From the NCBI RefSeq assembly GCF_016862275.1, contig NZ_BOMQ01000024.1, positions 1-64,000 of the forward strand: a DNA stretch of 64,000 nucleotides, in the 5' to 3' direction. Source of the DNA: Actinoplanes nipponensis. GTDB taxonomy: Bacteria > Actinomycetota > Actinomycetes > Mycobacteriales > Micromonosporaceae. The position numbers and the translations under genes are program-made. The notes below the pieces were generated by a model. The model searched no databases, was not told the origin of the DNA, and saw only the letters and a list, made by a program, of their open reading frames with translations. Of the stretch, positions 53,859 to 62,039 are shown one piece after another. Positions within the stretch are counted from its first letter, which is position 1. Every line of letters starts with the position of its first letter.

Positions 53859-53863
53859 CCCCG

Positions 53864-54691
53864 GTGCCGGCCCGGCGGGCCGCGGTCTGCGGCAAGCCGA
53901 TCGGCCACTCGCTGTCGCCCGTGATCCACAGTGCCGGTTTCGCCGCGGCCGGGCTGCTGACGTGGTCGTACACGGCCATCGAGTGCGCCGAGGCGGAGCT
54001 GGCCGGCCTGGTGGCCGGCCTGGGCCCGGAGTGGGCGGGCCTGTCGCTGACCATGCCGCTGAAGGAAGTGGGGCTGACGCTGGCCGCGGCGGCGTCGCCG
54101 GTCGCGGCCGCGACCGGCGCGGCCAACACCCTGGTACGCCGCCCCGACGGCAGCTGGTTCGCCGACAACACCGACGTCCCGGGCATGGTCCGGGTGCTCA
54201 CCGACGCGGGCCTGAAGGCGTCCCCGGCCGTCACCGTACTCGGCGGGGGCGGCACGGCCCGGGCCGCGCTGGCCGCCGCGGCCCGGTTCGGCGCGGACGA
54301 GGTGACGGTGGTGACGCGGCGTCCGCAGGCGCGCGCGGAGCTGGCTCCCGCCGCCGCCGCCCTCGGCGTCACGATCAGGGGCGTGGACTGGGCCGACGCG
54401 CCCGCGGCGTTCGACGCGGACGCGGTGATCTCGACCGTGCCCAAGGGTGCGGCCGACGCCCTGGCCGCCGCCGCGCGCTGGCGGCCGGGTTCGGTGCTGT
54501 TCGACGCGATCTACGACCCGTGGCCCACGCCGCTGGCCGCCGCGGCGGCCGCGCACGGCGTTCCGGTGGTGTCCGGGCTGGATCTGCTGCTGGCCCAGGC
54601 GCTGAGCCAGTTCGAGCAGTTCACCGGGGTGGTGCCCGCGCCCGAGGGGCCGATGCGGGCGGCCCTGACGGCGGCGGCCGCCGTCCGCTGA
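53864..54691 (+). CDS. aroE: Shikimate dehydrogenase
   Basis: A 275-residue enzyme reducing 3-dehydroshikimate with NADPH in the shikimate pathway. GKPIGHSLSPVIHSAGF binds shikimate; the catalytic Lys is in TMPLKEVGL and the Asp in NTDVPGM; LGGGGTARAAL is the cofactor loop; QALSQFEQFTG ends the protein. The start is uncertain: GTG 53864 was chosen, while TTG 53855 would overlap the mltG stop (TTGA); neither has a clear ribosome-binding site. Confidence 0.93.
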   Translation: MPARRAAVCGKPIGHSLSPVIHSAGFAAAGLLTWSYTAIECAEAELAGLVAGLGPEWAGLSLTMPLKEVGLTLAAAASPVAAATGAANTLVRRPDGSWFADNTDVPGMVRVLTDAGLKASPAVTVLGGGGTARAALAAAARFGADEVTVVTRRPQARAELAPAAAALGVTIRGVDWADAPAAFDADAVISTVPKGAADALAAAARWRPGSVLFDAIYDPWPTPLAAAAAAHGVPVVSGLDLLLAQALSQFEQFTGVVPAPEGPMRAALTAAAAVR

Positions 54692-54715
54692 CCCCGGCCG
54701 CCGGACGGGCGGGGC

Positions 54716-55942
54716 TCAGACCGCGCGAGCGGTCGCGGCCCGGGCGAGCACCACCACCGACAGCAGCGCCACCAGCGCGAAGCTCATGATCGCCACGGCC
54801 ATCGGCGCGCCCCGGCCGGGGTCGCCGAAGCCGATCAGCGGCGCCGCCACCGCCGCGATCACCGACTGGATGCCGCCCAGCAGGGCGGCCGCCGTCCCGG
54901 CGCGTTCCGGGTGCCGGTCCAGGGCCAGCGCGGTCGCGTTCGGTGTCACCATGCCGATCGTGCCGACCAGCACGAACAGGCCCACGAGGAGCCCCGGCAG
55001 GCTGCCCAGCAGGGCCGCGGCGAAGACGATGCCGCCCGCCGCCCCCTGCGCCACGAGCGTGGCCAGCAACAGCCGGCGGGGCGGGTAGCGGTCCAGCAGC
55101 CGGCCGTTGACCTGGCTCAGCACGATCAGGCCGCACGCGTTCAGGCCGAACAGCAGGCTGAACGTCGTGGGGGACAGGCCGTAGCCGTCCTGCAGGACGA
55201 AGGACGAGCCGGAGATGTAACTGAACAGGGCGGCGAACGCGAACGCCTGCGCGAGCGCGTACCCCAGGTAGGTCCGGTCCCGGACCAGGATCCGGGCCGT
55301 GCGCGCGGTGTCGGCCAGGCCGCCCGGGCTGCGCCGCGCCGGCGGCAGCGTCTCCGGCAGGCGCCAGCCGATCAGCAGCGTGAGCAGCGTGGCGATGACG
55401 CCGAGGGCGACGAAGACGCCGGGCCACGAGGTCACCTTCAGCACCGCGCTGCCGAGGGCGGGCGCCGCGATCGGCGCCACCCCGAAGATCAGGGTCAGCC
55501 GGGAGAAGTACTTCGCGGCGGCGACCCCGGCGTGCAGGTCCCGCACGATCGCCCGGGCCACCACGACGCCGACGCCGCCGGCGACGCCTTCCACCAGGCG
55601 CAGCCCGGCCAGGGCCGGGGCGGTCGGGGCGAGCGCGCACAGGTACGAGAAGACCGCGTACGCGCCGACGCCGGCGATCAGCGGCCGCCGCCGGCCCCAC
55701 CGGTCGCTGAGCGGGCCGCAGACCAGCTGCCCGACCGCCAGCCCGATCAGGCACGTGGTCAGCGACAGCTGCACCTGCGCGTCGGACACCCCGAGGTCGC
55801 CGGCCAGGGCCGGGAACGCGGGCAGGTACATGTCCAGCGACAGCGGCCCGATCGCGGTGACCAGCCCCAGCATGACCACGAGCAGCGGACCGTGGGCGCC
55901 GGGCACGGGCCGGCTGACCGGCGCGGCGGGCGGGGAGGACAC
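54716..55942 (-). CDS. MFS drug exporter, Bcr/CflA type
   Basis: A 408-residue, 12-span DHA1 transporter: LSLDMYLPAFPALAGDLG at the first helix and GPLSDRWGRRRPLIAG as motif A. It lies on the opposite strand between aroE and aroC, genes that are normally adjacent, so it is an insertion into the shikimate block. GTG at 55942 sits exactly at the start predicted from TATGGT at 55954–55949, indicating a leaderless mRNA. Confidence 0.9.
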   Translation of the reverse strand: MSSPPAAPVSRPVPGAHGPLLVVMLGLVTAIGPLSLDMYLPAFPALAGDLGVSDAQVQLSLTTCLIGLAVGQLVCGPLSDRWGRRRPLIAGVGAYAVFSYLCALAPTAPALAGLRLVEGVAGGVGVVVARAIVRDLHAGVAAAKYFSRLTLIFGVAPIAAPALGSAVLKVTSWPGVFVALGVIATLLTLLIGWRLPETLPPARRSPGGLADTARTARILVRDRTYLGYALAQAFAFAALFSYISGSSFVLQDGYGLSPTTFSLLFGLNACGLIVLSQVNGRLLDRYPPRRLLLATLVAQGAAGGIVFAAALLGSLPGLLVGLFVLVGTIGMVTPNATALALDRHPERAGTAAALLGGIQSVIAAVAAPLIGFGDPGRGAPMAVAIMSFALVALLSVVVLARAATARAV

Positions 55943-55948
55943 CCCAGG

Positions 55949-55954
55949 ACCATA
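55949..55954 (-). promoter_or_regulatory. Candidate −10 (TATGGT) of the Bcr/CflA gene
   Basis: Read on the minus strand, TATGGT ends 7 nt before the GTG at 55942, so transcription would begin at the start codon. Confidence 0.5.
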
Positions 55955-56040
55955 GCCCGGGTGGATGTCACGGGTCCGTAAGGCGGGACGACCCTGCCCG
56001 GGGGCGCAGGCCGCGACGGCTGCGTGCCAGACTGTGACCC

Positions 56041-57219
56041 GTGTTGCGCTGGCTTACCGCAGGTGAATCCCACGGCCCGGCGCTCGTCGCCCTTCTCGAA
56101 GGGGTGCCCGCCGGTGTGCGGGTGACGAGCGAGGACATCGGCCGCGACCTCGCACGCCGCCGCCTCGGCTACGGCCGCGGCGCCCGGATGCAGTTCGAGC
56201 AGGACGAGATCGAGATCATCGGCGGCGTGCGCCACGGTGTCACGCTCGGCAGCCCGGTCGCGATCCGGATCGGCAACTCGGAGTGGCCCAAGTGGCGCAC
56301 CGTGATGGCCGCCGACCCGGTCGACCCGCAAGAGCTGGCCTCCCAGGCCCGCAACGCGCCGCTGACCCGGCCCCGGCCCGGCCACGCCGACCTGGCCGGC
56401 ATGCAGAAGTACGGCCACACCGACGCCCGGCCGATCCTCGAGCGCGCCAGCGCCCGCGAGACGGCGGCCCGCGTGGCCGTCGGCGTGGTCGCCAAGGCCC
56501 TGGTCAAGCAGGCGCTCGGCATCGACGTCGTCTCGCACGTCATCGAGCTGGGCTCGGTCGTGGCCAAGCCCGGCCTGATCCCCACGCCCGACGACGCCGA
56601 CCGGATCGACGCCGACCCGCTGCGCTGCCTCGACCCCGAGGCCAGCGCCCGGATGGTGGCCGAGGTCGACGCGGCCAAGAAGGACGCGGACACCCTCGGC
56701 GGCATCGTCGAGGTGCTCGCCTGGGCCGTGCCCCCGGGCCTGGGCTCGCACGTGCAGTGGGACCGCAAGCTCGACGCCCGGCTGGCCACCGCCCTGATGT
56801 CCATCCAGTCGGTCAAGGGCGTGGAGATCGGCGACGGCTTCACCCAGGCCCGCTCGCGCGGCTCGGTCGCGCACGACGAGATCATCCCGACCGCCGACGG
56901 CGTCAAGCGGATCACCGACCGGGCCGGCGGCCTGGAGGGCGGCATCACCAACGGCGAGAACCTGCGGGTCCGCGCCGCGCTGAAGCCGATCTCCTCGCTG
57001 AACCGGGCGCTGCAGACCGTCGACGTGGTCACCGGCGAGGCGACCACGGCGATCAACCAGCGCTCCGACGTGTGCGCGGTGCCGGCCGGCGCGGTGGTCG
57101 CCGAGGCGATGGTCGCGCTGGTGCTGGCCGAGGCGGCGACGGAGAAGTTCGGCGGCGACTCGGTCGCCGAGATCCGCCGCAACCTGGCCGGCTACCTCGA
57201 CAGTCTGCTGATCCGGTGA
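56041..57219 (+). CDS. aroC: Chorismate synthase
   Basis: A 392-residue FMN-dependent lyase making chorismate from [24 protein letters not shown] opens the protein, [12 protein letters not shown] and [15 protein letters not shown] are flavin/substrate motifs, and [13 protein letters not shown] is near the C-terminus. GTG start; a CAGACT hexamer 7 nt upstream may be a −10. Its stop overlaps the aroK start (GTGA). Confidence 0.97.
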   Translation: MLRWLTAGESHGPALVALLEGVPAGVRVTSEDIGRDLARRRLGYGRGARMQFEQDEIEIIGGVRHGVTLGSPVAIRIGNSEWPKWRTVMAADPVDPQELASQARNAPLTRPRPGHADLAGMQKYGHTDARPILERASARETAARVAVGVVAKALVKQALGIDVVSHVIELGSVVAKPGLIPTPDDADRIDADPLRCLDPEASARMVAEVDAAKKDADTLGGIVEVLAWAVPPGLGSHVQWDRKLDARLATALMSIQSVKGVEIGDGFTQARSRGSVAHDEIIPTADGVKRITDRAGGLEGGITNGENLRVRAALKPISSLNRALQTVDVVTGEATTAINQRSDVCAVPAGAVVAEAMVALVLAEAATEKFGGDSVAEIRRNLAGYLDSLLIR

Positions 57220-57728
57220 CGGCGCCGGCCGCGGTGATCGTCGGCCCGCCCGGCGCGGGCAAGACCACGGTCGGGCAGGCGGTGGCCGCGCTGCTCGGCG
57301 TGGACTTCGCCGACACCGACCACCTGATCGAGCAGCGCGCCGGCAAGCCGATCCCGGAGATCTTCTTCGACGACGGCGAGGACGCCTTCCGCGCCCTGGA
57401 ACGCGAGACGATCGCCGCGTCGCTCGGCTCGTTCACCGGGGTGCTCGCCCTCGGCGGCGGCGCGATCCTGCACGAGGGCACCCGCGAGGCGTTGCGCGCG
57501 CACACCGTGGTGTTCCTGTCCGTCGAGCTGACCGACGCGGTCAAGCGGGTCGGGCTCGGCGCGGGCCGCCCGCTGCTCTCGGTGAACCCGCGGGCGACCC
57601 TGAAATACCTCATGGAGCAGCGCCGCCCGCTCTACGCGTCGGTGGCCACCCACACGATCGCCACCGACGCCCGGAGCCCCGACGAGATCGCCGCCGAGCT
57701 AGCCGCGCTGCTCAAGGATCGCGGCTAG
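57216..57728 (+). CDS. aroK: Shikimate kinase
   Basis: A 170-residue NMP-kinase-fold enzyme that phosphorylates shikimate at O3. P-loop [12 protein letters not shown], substrate Asp in [20 protein letters not shown], and the lid Arg in GAGRPLL. GTG overlaps aroC. Its 3' end overlaps the convergent hydrolase gene by 30 nt. Confidence 0.95.
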   Translation: MTAPAAVIVGPPGAGKTTVGQAVAALLGVDFADTDHLIEQRAGKPIPEIFFDDGEDAFRALERETIAASLGSFTGVLALGGGAILHEGTREALRAHTVVFLSVELTDAVKRVGLGAGRPLLSVNPRATLKYLMEQRRPLYASVATHTIATDARSPDEIAAELAALLKDRG

Positions 57729-58406
57729 CGCGGCCGGCTCGCTCAGCATCGGCCAGTGGCCGGTGGGCAGCGCCACGATCTCGGCCTCGGTCAGGCCGGC
57801 GAAGAACGGGTGGCCCGCGGCCGCCATCTCCGTGATCTGCTCCAGCGAGAAGGTGCACGCGACCAGCGTGGTGGGCAGGTCGCGCGAGGTGGCCCGGGCG
57901 CCGAGCGGCTGGGTCACCGAGGCGCGGGGATGCGGTGTGCCGCGGGTCCGCAGCAGCGTCAGCGCCGCCTCGTCCAGCCCGGCCAGCAGCACAGGATCGG
58001 CGCCGGGGTCCCAGTCCCGCGGCGGCACCGCGTCACCCTCGTCCGCGCCGGCCGGCTCCCCGGACATCGACTGCTGCGTCGTGCCCTCCGGCAGCGGCCC
58101 GCTGTCCACATAGATCACCCGGCCGATCCGCTGGCGCAGCCGCAGCGCCGCCGCGCTCACCGGCATGCCGCCGTAGCTGTGGCCGACCAGCACCACGTCG
58201 CGCAGGTCTCCGATCTCGACCAGGCGGACGATGTCCTCGGTGTGGGTGTCCAGATCCACGGTGGGGCCGAGCAGGTGGGAGCGGTCGGCCACCCCGGTGA
58301 GGGAGAGCGGGAAGACCTCGTGCCCGGCGCGGCGCAGGGCGGCCGTCACGTCGTGCCAGGCCCATCCGCCGAGCCACAGGCCGGAAACCAGAACGTATGT
58401 CGTCAT
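57699..58406 (-). CDS. Alpha/beta hydrolase
   Basis: A 235-residue serine hydrolase. LVSGLWLGGWAWHDV forms the oxyanion region; the nucleophile is in VVLVGHSYGGMPV, and the His is in LPTGHWPML. It resembles plant-type esterase/MhpC-like hydrolases; the substrate is unknown. ATG 58406 with TAGCGT 8–13 nt upstream suggests a leaderless mRNA. Divergent from, and probably controlled by, the WYL regulator. Confidence 0.85.
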   Translation of the reverse strand: MTTYVLVSGLWLGGWAWHDVTAALRRAGHEVFPLSLTGVADRSHLLGPTVDLDTHTEDIVRLVEIGDLRDVVLVGHSYGGMPVSAAALRLRQRIGRVIYVDSGPLPEGTTQQSMSGEPAGADEGDAVPPRDWDPGADPVLLAGLDEAALTLLRTRGTPHPRASVTQPLGARATSRDLPTTLVACTFSLEQITEMAAAGHPFFAGLTEAEIVALPTGHWPMLSEPAALAAILEQRG

Positions 58407-58413
58407 GCCGGCC

Positions 58414-58450
58414 ACGCTAGGGGGGATACCGGACGTTTCCGGTCCGGTAT
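58414..58450. promoter_or_regulatory. Operator-like 9-bp inverted repeat, hydrolase/WYL divergent promoter
   Basis: ATACCGGAC (58426–58434) and GTCCGGTAT (58442–58450) form a perfect inverted repeat with a 7-bp spacer. TAGCGT on the minus strand (58419–58414) is a likely −10 for the hydrolase. The repeat is placed to control both genes. Confidence 0.65.
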
Positions 58451-58469
58451 GGGGTGCAGAATCATCGGC

Positions 58470-59651
58470 ATGCCGCATCCCGCCTCGCGCGTCCTGGCCA
58501 TGCTGGAGCTGCTCCAGACCCACCGCAGCATGCGGGGCGGCGAGCTGGCCGCCCGGCTCGCGGTCGACGAGCGCACGGTCCGGCGGTACGCGGGCACGCT
58601 GGCCGAGCTCGGCATCCCGGTGACCGCGGAACGGGGCCGGTACGGCGGCTACCGGCTGCTGCCCGGCTTCAAGCTACCGCCGCTGATGCTGACCGACGAC
58701 GAGGCCGTGGCCGTGCTGCTCGGCCTGGTCGCCGCCGACAGCCTGGGCCTGGCCACGGACGCCCCCGCGAGCGCCGCCGCCGAGGCGAAGATCAGCCGGG
58801 TGCTGCCGAAGGCGCTGGCCGAGCGGCTGGCGGCCCTGCGGGCCAGCCTGGGCCTGACCCTGCGCCGCCGCGAACCGGCCGGCCCGTCCCCGGCCGGCGG
58901 GGCGTCGATCGCCGATCTGCTGCTCACGCTGGGGACGGCGACGCGCTCCCACCAGCGCGTGGCCCTCACCTATCGCGCACCCCGCCGCCGCCCCGAGCCC
59001 GCCGAGCCCGCCGAGCCCGCCGAGCCTGCCGAGCCTGCCGAGCCCGCCGAGCCCGCCGAGCCCGCCGAGCCTGCCGAGCCCGCCGAGGCCGCTGAGCCCG
59101 CTGAGCCCGCTGAGGCCGCTGAGCCCGCTGAGCCCGCCGAGGCGGCCCGCTCCGCCCAGCCGGCCGGGCCCGCGGAGGTGGAGCCGCCGGAACGGATCAG
59201 CCGCCGCCGCGTGGACCCCTACGGCCTGGTCTTCCACAACGGACGCTGGTACCTGGTCGCCCACGACCACCGCACCGACGAGATCCGCTCGTTCCGCCTG
59301 GACCGCATCGTCACCGCCAACGCCACCGGCGAGGAGTTCGAGGCGCCGCCGAACTTCGACGCCGTCGCGCACGTCACCCGGCAGTGGGCCGGCCTGCCCT
59401 GGAAGTGGGAGGTCGAGGTGCTCATCGAGGCCGACGTGGCCCAGGTCCGCCGCCGCCTGCCCGCCGCGGTCGCCGACGTCACCGAGGTGGCCGACGGGGT
59501 GCGGCTGAGCTGCCGGGCGCAGAGCCTGCCCGGCATGGCCCAGATGCTCGCGGGCCTGGGCTGGCCGTTCACGGTGGTGCGCCCGGACGAGCTGCGGACC
59601 GCGCTCACCGAGCACGCCGCGCGACTCGTCCGGTACGCCGAGCGGGGATGA
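58470..59651 (+). CDS. YafY-type WYL-domain regulator with EPA-repeat insert
   Basis: A 393-residue regulator: N-terminal winged helix (MRGGELAARLAVDERTVRRY, GRYGGYRLLPGF), a helical linker, then a WYL ligand domain (NGRWYLVAHDHRTDEIRSF) and a WCX C-terminal extension. Between the linker and the WYL domain sits a 45–50 residue run of Glu-Pro-Ala triplets that is not part of the family. Normal members are about 320–340 residues. Divergent from the α/β hydrolase gene. Confidence 0.88.
   Translation: MPHPASRVLAMLELLQTHRSMRGGELAARLAVDERTVRRYAGTLAELGIPVTAERGRYGGYRLLPGFKLPPLMLTDDEAVAVLLGLVAADSLGLATDAPASAAAEAKISRVLPKALAERLAALRASLGLTLRRREPAGPSPAGGASIADLLLTLGTATRSHQRVALTYRAPRRRPEPAEPAEPAEPAEPAEPAEPAEPAEPAEPAEAAEPAEPAEAAEPAEPAEAARSAQPAGPAEVEPPERISRRRVDPYGLVFHNGRWYLVAHDHRTDEIRSFRLDRIVTANATGEEFEAPPNFDAVAHVTRQWAGLPWKWEVEVLIEADVAQVRRRLPAAVADVTEVADGVRLSCRAQSLPGMAQMLAGLGWPFTVVRPDELRTALTEHAARLVRYAERG
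58995..59140 (+). repeat. Trinucleotide-codon repeat encoding (Glu-Pro-Ala)n
   Basis: A 9-bp unit GAGCCCGCC, with C/T changes at third positions, is repeated about 16 times in frame. It encodes a stiff acidic linker inside the WYL regulator. Confidence 0.9.
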
Positions 59652-59653
59652 GG

Positions 59654-60358
59654 TCAAGCGGTGCGCGCCTCGAGCGCCTCGATGCGCCGGATCACCGGAC
59701 GCAGCTCCTGCCGTACCAGGGAAGCGAGCTCCTCCGGGCCGGCCGGCGGCCTGGTCGCCCGCAGGTGGGCGTAGCCGCCGAGGGCGGCGGAGACCGCGCG
59801 GCGCACCGACTTGCCGTCGGCGCCCGCCTCGCGCAGCACCCGGCCCGCGATGCCGTCCGGCTCGGCCGCGAGACCGATGAGCAGGTGCTCGCACCCCACG
59901 TAGTTGTGGCCCAGCCCGCTGGCCTCGGCGATCAGCATCTCCAGGGCGTTGGCGGCCGGGGTGCTGTAGCGCAGGCCCGGCCCGCCGCCCGGTTCGTCCT
60001 TGTCAGCCCAGCTCAGCGCGGCCGGATCGATCTCCATGGCCCGGAGCACGCGCAGGGCCAGGTTGTCGCCCTCGGTGATCATCGCGCGGAGCAGGTGGCC
60101 GGTGCCCACGGTGGGCGCGCCCGCGTCGCGGGCCGCGGTGATCGCCAGGGCGACGACCGTCACGGCCCGCTGGGTGAAGGCGGGCAGCCGGGCCGCGAGC
60201 TGTTCGGCGTCGAGCTCGCCGAGCGGGGTCTGCCGGATGGCGGTGATCCGCCGGACCGCCTCCTCCAGGGCCCGCTGGCAGACGGCGGACACGGGCAGGC
60301 CGGAGTCGCGGACGGCCTCGGCCAGGTCGTCGGGCAGGTACACGTTGATTTTGGGCAT
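59654..60358 (-). CDS. RHH DNA-binding domain fused to Clp N-terminal repeats
   Basis: A 234-residue protein. The first ~40 residues (PKINVYLPDDLAEAVRDSG, VSAVCQRALEEAVRR) look like a ribbon-helix-helix domain. Residues ~60–200 contain two Clp N-terminal repeats (VGTGHLLRAMITEGDNLALR, VGCEHLLIGLAAEPDGIAG), the substrate-binding module of ClpA/ClpC, but no ATPase. A basic helix ends the protein. It could be a repressor whose stability or activity is tied to Clp proteolysis. Divergent from aroB, with three exact half-sites between them. Confidence 0.85.
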   Translation of the reverse strand: MPKINVYLPDDLAEAVRDSGLPVSAVCQRALEEAVRRITAIRQTPLGELDAEQLAARLPAFTQRAVTVVALAITAARDAGAPTVGTGHLLRAMITEGDNLALRVLRAMEIDPAALSWADKDEPGGGPGLRYSTPAANALEMLIAEASGLGHNYVGCEHLLIGLAAEPDGIAGRVLREAGADGKSVRRAVSAALGGYAHLRATRPPAGPEELASLVRQELRPVIRRIEALEARTA

Positions 60359-60368
60359 GCGTCAGATG

Positions 60369-60401
60369 TAACCCCGACTGGGGTTAGGTGTCTATAACCC
60401 C
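60369..60401. promoter_or_regulatory. Three TAACCCC half-sites in the RHH–ClpN/aroB promoter region
   Basis: TAACCCC (60369–60375), GGGGTTA (60380–60386) and TAACCCC (60395–60401) are exact 7-bp half-sites alternating in orientation, with 4- and 8-bp spacers. This fits binding by a ribbon-helix-helix protein. The third half-site overlaps the expected −35 position of aroB. Confidence 0.65.
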
Positions 60402-60414
60402 ATTTCCGGAGCAC

Positions 60415-60420
60415 TAGGAT
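60415..60420 (+). promoter_or_regulatory. Candidate −10 (TAGGAT) of aroB
   Basis: TAGGAT predicts a start at about 60427. This is one base past the first base of GTG 60426 and so favours ATG 60429 as the aroB start, with a 2-nt leader. Confidence 0.45.
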
Positions 60421-60425
60421 CGCCC

Positions 60426-61505
60426 GTGATGAACGACGTGACGCGAATCCCTGTGCCCGGTGACCGGCCGTACGACGTCCTCGTGGGCCGGGGTCTGCTC
60501 GGCGCCCTGCCCGGGCTGGTCGACGGGGCCGTGCGCGCCGCGGTCCTCCACGCCCCTCCGCTCAAGGAGCGGGCGGCGGCCGTGGCCGACGCCCTGTCGG
60601 CGGCGGGCCTGCGGCCGCTGCCGATCGAGGTTCCGGACGCCGAGGCGGGCAAGTCGATCGACGTGGCCGCGCGCTGCTGGGACGAGCTCGGCGCGGCCGG
60701 CTTCACCCGCACCGACGCGGTGGTGGGCATCGGCGGGGGCGCGGTCACCGACCTGGCCGGCTTCGTCGCGGCGAGCTGGCTGCGCGGCGTGCGCTGGGTG
60801 CCCGTCCCGACCTCCCTGCTCGGCATGGTGGACGCGGCCGTCGGCGGCAAGACCGGCGTGAACACGGCGGCGGGCAAGAACCTGGTCGGCGCGTTCCACC
60901 CGCCGGCCGGCGTGCTGTGCGACCTGGACGTGCTCGACACGCTGCCGGCCGACGACCTGGTCGCCGGCCTGGCCGAGGTGGTCAAGTGCGGCTTCATCGT
61001 CGACCCGGCGATCCTCGGCCGCATCGAGGCCGATCCGGCCGCGGCCACCGACCCGCGCGGCGCGGCGCTGCGCGAGCTGGTCGAGCGGGCGATCCGGGTC
61101 AAGGCCCGCGTCGTCGGCGCCGACCTGCGCGAGTCCGGGCTGCGGGAGATCCTCAACTACGGCCACACGCTCGCCCACGCGATCGAGAAGCGCGAGCAGT
61201 ACGGCTGGAAGCACGGCCACGCGGTAGCGGTCGGCATGATCTTCGCCGGCGAGCTGTCCCGGCTCTCCGGCCGCCTGGACGACGCCACCGCGGCCCGCCA
61301 CCGCGCGGTGCTGACCCGGCTCGGCCTGCCGGTCGCGTACCCGCCGGAAGCCTGGCCCGACCTGCTCGCCGCGATGCGCGTCGACAAGAAGGCCCGCGCC
61401 GACACCCTGCGCTTCGTCGTGCTGGACGGGCTGGCGCAGCCGGGCATCCTCACCGGGCCGGCCGAGGAGACGCTGGCCGGGGCGTACCGGGCGGTGTCCG
61501 GGTGA
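60426..61505 (+). CDS. aroB: 3-Dehydroquinate synthase
   Basis: A 359-residue (or 358 from ATG 60429) NAD-dependent enzyme closing the first ring of the shikimate pathway. [20 protein letters not shown] binds [23 protein letters not shown] is the signature; Zn ligands are in [12 protein letters not shown] and [10 protein letters not shown]. Its stop overlaps aroQ (GTGA). It has its own promoter region, unlike the tightly joined aroC–aroK pair. Confidence 0.96.
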   Translation: MMNDVTRIPVPGDRPYDVLVGRGLLGALPGLVDGAVRAAVLHAPPLKERAAAVADALSAAGLRPLPIEVPDAEAGKSIDVAARCWDELGAAGFTRTDAVVGIGGGAVTDLAGFVAASWLRGVRWVPVPTSLLGMVDAAVGGKTGVNTAAGKNLVGAFHPPAGVLCDLDVLDTLPADDLVAGLAEVVKCGFIVDPAILGRIEADPAAATDPRGAALRELVERAIRVKARVVGADLRESGLREILNYGHTLAHAIEKREQYGWKHGHAVAVGMIFAGELSRLSGRLDDATAARHRAVLTRLGLPVAYPPEAWPDLLAAMRVDKKARADTLRFVVLDGLAQPGILTGPAEETLAGAYRAVSG

Positions 61506-61930
61506 GGACCTACGTCCTGAACGGGCCCAATCTGGGCCGGCTCGGCACCCGCCAGGTCGACGTCTACGGGGTCACGTCGTACAAGGATCTCGTCGAGCTG
61601 TGCGTGGCCGAGGGCGAGGCGCTGGGCCTTGACGTCGAGGTGCGGCAGACCGACGCCGAGCACGAGATGCTCGGCTGGCTGCACGCGGCCGCCGACGAGC
61701 AGGCCCCGGTCGTGCTGAACCCGGGCGCCTGGTCGCACTACTCGTACGCGCTCCGCGACGCCTGCGCGATGCTGCGCGCGCCGCTGGTCGAGGTGCACAT
61801 CAGCAACATCCACGCCCGTGAGGAGTTCCGCCACCACTCGGTGGTCTCCGCGGTGGCCACCGGCGTCATCGCGGGCCTGGGCGTCGACGGCTACCGCCTG
61901 GCGCTGCGACACATCGCCGGACGTGGTTGA
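61502..61930 (+). CDS. aroQ: 3-Dehydroquinate dehydratase, type II
   Basis: A 142-residue dodecameric dehydratase making 3-dehydroshikimate. [13 protein letters not shown] with the catalytic Arg, Tyr in [19 protein letters not shown] and [13 protein letters not shown] with the catalytic His. Length is normal. Translationally coupled to aroB; about 110 nt separate it from efp. Confidence 0.96.
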   Translation: MRTYVLNGPNLGRLGTRQVDVYGVTSYKDLVELCVAEGEALGLDVEVRQTDAEHEMLGWLHAAADEQAPVVLNPGAWSHYSYALRDACAMLRAPLVEVHISNIHAREEFRHHSVVSAVATGVIAGLGVDGYRLALRHIAGRG

Positions 61931-61960
61931 CCCGATTCGCCTGTTCACGACGCGCGCCGG

Positions 61961-61966
61961 TAAACT
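61961..61966 (+). promoter_or_regulatory. Candidate −10 (TAAACT) of efp
   Basis: TAAACT would start transcription near 61973, just before the 17-bp leader repeats. The −35 is not clear. Confidence 0.4.
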
Positions 61967-61980
61967 CGCTCGGTCACCTT

Positions 61981-62030
61981 CACGCTTTTAAGACCATCAC
62001 GCTTTCAAGACCATCACGCTTTCAACACCA
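61981..62030 (+). repeat. 17-bp tandem repeat in the efp leader, three copies
   Basis: CACGCTTTTAAGACCAT (61981), CACGCTTTCAAGACCAT (61998) and CACGCTTTCAACACCA (62015) lie head to tail in the presumed 5' untranslated region, ending 9 nt before the efp ATG. They are far less GC-rich than the surroundings. Confidence 0.85.
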
Positions 62031-62039
62031 AGGCAGGAC

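Noticed and set aside
61931..62039. A riboswitch in the efp leader
   Set aside because: The leader consists of three short tandem repeats with no stable stem or known aptamer core.
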